The translations under genes and the position numbers were made by a program. From assembly GCA_036960375.1 (NCBI GenBank), contig JBALVY010000003.1, forward strand, positions 62,001 to 126,000: a DNA stretch of 64,000 nt. Direction: 5' to 3'. The notes under the pieces were generated by a model that was not told the DNA's origin, ran no database searches, and was given only the letters and a program-made list of their open reading frames with translations. The stretch is from CAWVSB01 sp036960375 (GTDB taxonomy: Bacteria; Pseudomonadota; Gammaproteobacteria; Pseudomonadales; CAWVSB01). Of this stretch, positions 61,464 to 64,000 are shown one piece after another. Numbering within the stretch: the stretch's first letter is position 1; each line of letters opens with the position of its first letter.

Positions 61464-62551
61464 TGGCGCGTCCAGCTCAGGCAATAATCGACCTCGCGGC
61501 ACTGCGCCATAATTATCTGTTAGCACAGTCGTTGTCCGGTGACGGACAGGTTTTGGCTGTGGTAAAGGCCAATGCCTATGGTCACGGTGCGGTAGAGATC
61601 GCCAGAGCACTGGAGCCATTGGCGCCGGCGCTCGGTGTGGCTTGCATTGAAGAGGCGATGGAACTGCGCAATGCAGGCATTCAATGTCCGATTCTATTGC
61701 TGGAGGGTACTTTTACTGCAGATGAGGTAGAAGTTGCCAGCGCCCAGAGTTTTTGGCTGATGGTCGAAAATACGCAGCAAGTTGAAGCCATTCTCGGCGC
61801 CTCAATTGAAGCACCGGTTCGTGTGTGGCTGAAAATAGATACCGGTATGCACCGGCTGGGCATATTGCCAGAGCAGGTGGCGGAGTATTATCAGCGCTTA
61901 CGGGCTAGCTTCAACGTGAATGATGACATCACGCTGGCAACGCATCTTGCCAGTGGCGATGATCTTGATAGTGATTTTACTGAGGTTCAATTGGCGTGTT
62001 TTGATCAGGCTGTTGTGGGTATTAAAGCGAGTCACAGTATTGCCAATTCTCCGGGTTTGCTGGCTTGGCCGCAGGCTCGACGAGGCTGGAATCGCCCAGG
62101 GTTTATGTTATACGGTAATTCGCCTTTGGCGGGGTCTCACCCTGAAGGCGACAAACTCAAACCAGTAATGACACTTAAATCCTCAGTAATCGGTTTGCGT
62201 GATATACAGCCAGGTGAATCAGTGGGATACGCTAACAGCTGGACTGCTGAGCGGCCTTCGCGCATAGCGACTGTGGCTATGGGTTATGGGGATGGCTTTC
62301 CTCGTCATACACCCAATGGAACACCGGTATTAGTTGATGGTCAGCGCGTTCCGCTGGTAGGGCGTGTATCAATGGATATGATTACGCTGGATGTGACTGA
62401 GCTGGATAACATAGAAATTGGCAGTGAAGTGATTCTGTGGGGTGTAGATATTACAGCCAACGAGCTTGCTATTAGCGCCGGTACTATCGGTTATGAGGTA
62501 TTAACCCGCATGCCTTTGCGTACGCCGCGAGTCTATATCAATAAGTCATAA
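61463..62551 (+). CDS. alr: Alanine racemase
   Basis: 362 residues. AIIDLAALRHNYLLAQ and the PLP-lysine motif VVKANAYGHGAVEIA start the barrel; KIDTGMHRLGI, RPGFMLYGNSPL, VGYANSWTAERPSRIATVAMGYGDGFPR with the second catalytic Tyr, and GRVSMDMITLDVT follow. It interconverts L- and D-alanine. It closes the operon and is convergent with dusC, with only 23 bp between them. Confidence 0.96.
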   Translation: MARPAQAIIDLAALRHNYLLAQSLSGDGQVLAVVKANAYGHGAVEIARALEPLAPALGVACIEEAMELRNAGIQCPILLLEGTFTADEVEVASAQSFWLMVENTQQVEAILGASIEAPVRVWLKIDTGMHRLGILPEQVAEYYQRLRASFNVNDDITLATHLASGDDLDSDFTEVQLACFDQAVVGIKASHSIANSPGLLAWPQARRGWNRPGFMLYGNSPLAGSHPEGDKLKPVMTLKSSVIGLRDIQPGESVGYANSWTAERPSRIATVAMGYGDGFPRHTPNGTPVLVDGQRVPLVGRVSMDMITLDVTELDNIEIGSEVILWGVDITANELAISAGTIGYEVLTRMPLRTPRVYINKS

Positions 62552-62574
62552 TTGGCGGAAGCTATGGCGGAGGC

Positions 62575-63552
62575 TCAGGCTATCGCCAGCAGATGCCGGG
62601 TTTCCCTTGATGCCACTAGTGTTGCCATTAATTCCTCAGGTTCCCTTATGCGTTTAATCTGGTGAAATAACACGGCCGCCTGCGGGAACTGGCGACGCAT
62701 ATAGACCAACCATTGCTTGAGTCTGTCGCCTGCGTGGCGACTGACATAATGTTCGTTGCAAAGCCCCTGAAAGTGAATAAGCAGCTCGAGCGCCTGACTC
62801 CAGCTGGCGTCTGTCCTCGTGCCTTGAACGAGCCCGGCCAGGTAAGGCTGAGCCAGTAAGCCGCGACCTAGCATAAAGTGGTCGCAGCCGGTCATGCTTT
62901 GGCAGCGTTGTAAGTCTTCCACGCTCCAGATATCGCCGTTGGCAACAACGGGAATAGAAATGGCCTCGTTAATATCCGCGATATATTCCCAGTGCGCTGG
63001 CGGCTTATAGCCTTCCAGTTTGGTGCGTGCATGCACGCAAAGCTGGTTGGCTCCGCTGTCGGCTATGGCGTGGGCATTGTCGAGATAAAGCGATTTGTCA
63101 GTAAAGCCCAAACGCATTTTAGCCGTCACTGGTACGGATGAGGGCACCGCAGCACGCACCGCAGTGACGATTTCCGCGATATCACGAGGAGATTGCAATA
63201 GCCAAGCGCCGCCGCAATGCCGATTAACGGTTTTTGCCGGGCAGCCAAAATTGAGGTCTATGCCGGCAGCACCCAGACTGGCAGCACGAGCGGCGTTGGC
63301 TGCCATAACATGCGGGTCTTGACCCAGAAGTTGGATATAGACCGGCGTGCCGCTGTGAGTTTTAGAGCCATTATTGAGCTCGGGTGCATAGCGATAAAAT
63401 ACGCGTTTTGGCAGTAAGGTATCAGTGACCCGAACAAATTCCGTTACGCAGCGATCCAGCCCGCCGAGCGAACTTAACAGGTCGCGCAGCAGCCAATCGG
63501 TGACGCTCTCCATTGGCGCGAGGATGAGCTTGAGTGGTTTAGCAGTCGTCAT
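62575..63552 (-). CDS. dusC: tRNA-dihydrouridine(16) synthase
   Basis: About 325 residues from ATG 63552 (an upstream TTG at 63567 adds five). Dus motifs: LILAPMESVTDWLLRDLL, GTPVYIQLLGQDP, GIDLNFGCPAKTVNRHCGGAWLL with the catalytic Cys, VTAKMRLGF, CVHARTK and VVANGDIWS, then HFMLGRGLLAQPYL. The spacing and ending fit the DusC branch, which reduces U16 of tRNA using FMN and NADPH. Confidence 0.93.
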   Translation of the reverse strand: MTTAKPLKLILAPMESVTDWLLRDLLSSLGGLDRCVTEFVRVTDTLLPKRVFYRYAPELNNGSKTHSGTPVYIQLLGQDPHVMAANAARAASLGAAGIDLNFGCPAKTVNRHCGGAWLLQSPRDIAEIVTAVRAAVPSSVPVTAKMRLGFTDKSLYLDNAHAIADSGANQLCVHARTKLEGYKPPAHWEYIADINEAISIPVVANGDIWSVEDLQRCQSMTGCDHFMLGRGLLAQPYLAGLVQGTRTDASWSQALELLIHFQGLCNEHYVSRHAGDRLKQWLVYMRRQFPQAAVLFHQIKRIREPEELMATLVASRETRHLLAIA

Positions 63553-63626
63553 ACAGCAAGGACTCAATTCGGGGCGCTGATTCTACTCGAAAAACCGTCT
63601 ATTTTACAGTGGCTTAGCGGGCTGGT

Positions 63627-63643
63627 CTGTAGTAAAACTACAG
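63627..63643. other. Small perfect inverted repeat between dusC and oadG
   Basis: CTGTAGT and ACTACAG (7 bp) around AAA, located in the divergent region. It may be an operator or an RNA hairpin; no T-run follows. Confidence 0.35.
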
Positions 63644-63725
63644 AAAACGGAGGTTTGCCTACAAAGTTCTTTGGGGGTAGAGTGTGATCCTTGGGAAGCT
63701 GATTGTATCGACGGTCGAGGGTTGA

Positions 63726-63983
63726 ATGTTAGAAAGCGAAATAGTAACGCAAGGCGTCAGCCTCATGCAGTTTGGCATGGGGACAGTTTTTCTGTTCCTG
63801 GCCCTATTGGTATTGATGACAAAGCTGATGTCTCTGCTGGTTGCTCGCTTTGAACCGAAGCCGGCAGAATTGAGTTCCAGTGCTGTTGTTAGTACAGGCA
63901 CGCCATTGGCAGGCCAACCGGTAGAAGACCCTGAAGTACTGGCTGTTATTGCCGCAGCCATTCAGGCGCATCGAAATCGATAA
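63726..63983 (+). CDS. oadG: Oxaloacetate decarboxylase gamma subunit (OadG family)
   Basis: 85 residues, with GAGGG just before the ATG. A short N-terminus (VTQGVSLMQFGMGTVFLFLALLVLM) forms the single membrane helix of OadG, followed by a Pro/Ser-rich linker and a short helical end DPEVLAVIAAAIQAHR. The alpha and beta subunits normally follow and would lie beyond the window. The complex couples oxaloacetate decarboxylation to Na+ export. Confidence 0.88.
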   Translation: MLESEIVTQGVSLMQFGMGTVFLFLALLVLMTKLMSLLVARFEPKPAELSSSAVVSTGTPLAGQPVEDPEVLAVIAAAIQAHRNR

Positions 63984-64000
63984 GCGCGAGCTTATTACTA

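Noticed and set aside
1..64000. CRISPR arrays, tRNA/rRNA genes, insertion sequences and prophage genes
   Set aside because: No spaced repeats, cloverleaf patterns, transposase motifs or phage structural genes were recognised on either strand.

Overview
The window looks like a chromosomal stretch from a marine, polysaccharide-degrading Gammaproteobacterium, possibly Cellvibrionales-like. That placement is inferred from gene content: TonB-dependent receptors, a sulfated polyuronate locus, FadD and KduD/KdgK of gammaproteobacterial type, a PxpABC operon and OadG. No rRNA, tRNA, CRISPR array or insertion sequence was recognised.

Region 1 (1-10.5 kb, visibly AT-richer): a polysaccharide utilisation locus. 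It holds a TonB-dependent receptor cut by the window edge, two paralogous secreted proteins that look like polysaccharide lyases, a secreted type I sulfatase, KduD and KdgK. It stops at a 12-codon remnant resembling the start of an arabinose/fucose-isomerase-like gene. Region 2 (10.6-19.0 kb): an L-rhamnose catabolic operon (FGGY kinase, aldolase/dehydrogenase fusion, isomerase, cytosine-permease-like transporter, mutarotase) next to a DeoR-type repressor. A sulfated polymer yielding both uronate and rhamnose suggests ulvan as the substrate of regions 1 and 2; this is inference.

Region 3 (19.3-49.8 kb): a large catabolic cluster for an unknown hydrophobic or acyl substrate. It encodes a PQQ-type beta-propeller protein, an AraC-family regulator, a DsbA/HCCA-isomerase-like protein with a ferredoxin reductase and a desaturase, an MBL-fold hydrolase, a DJ-1-like protein, a membrane sulfatase, crotonases, an SDR, FadD, GST, acyl-CoA dehydrogenase, acetoacetate-decarboxylase-like protein, MFS transporter, alpha/beta hydrolase, flavin monooxygenase, two DUF3604 proteins and a TonB-dependent receptor. 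Seven promoters share the 17-mer TGGCCGAATATGATTCC, always oriented with transcription and always 20-21 bp upstream of a -10 hexamer. The cluster therefore appears to be one regulon, probably controlled by the AraC protein encoded inside it.

Region 4 (50.2-52.9 kb): two adjacent toxin-antitoxin modules (Phd/VapC and HipBA) followed by a 28-codon ORF. Region 5 (53-64 kb): housekeeping genes (pgi, pepD, dusC, oadG) around a seven-gene operon: DUF1445, pxpA, pxpB, pxpC, DUF4392, D-amino-acid aminotransferase and alanine racemase. The two DUF proteins correspond to the two halves of the mammalian D-glutamate cyclase, so the operon reads as a D-glutamate/D-alanine to 5-oxoproline to glutamate pathway.
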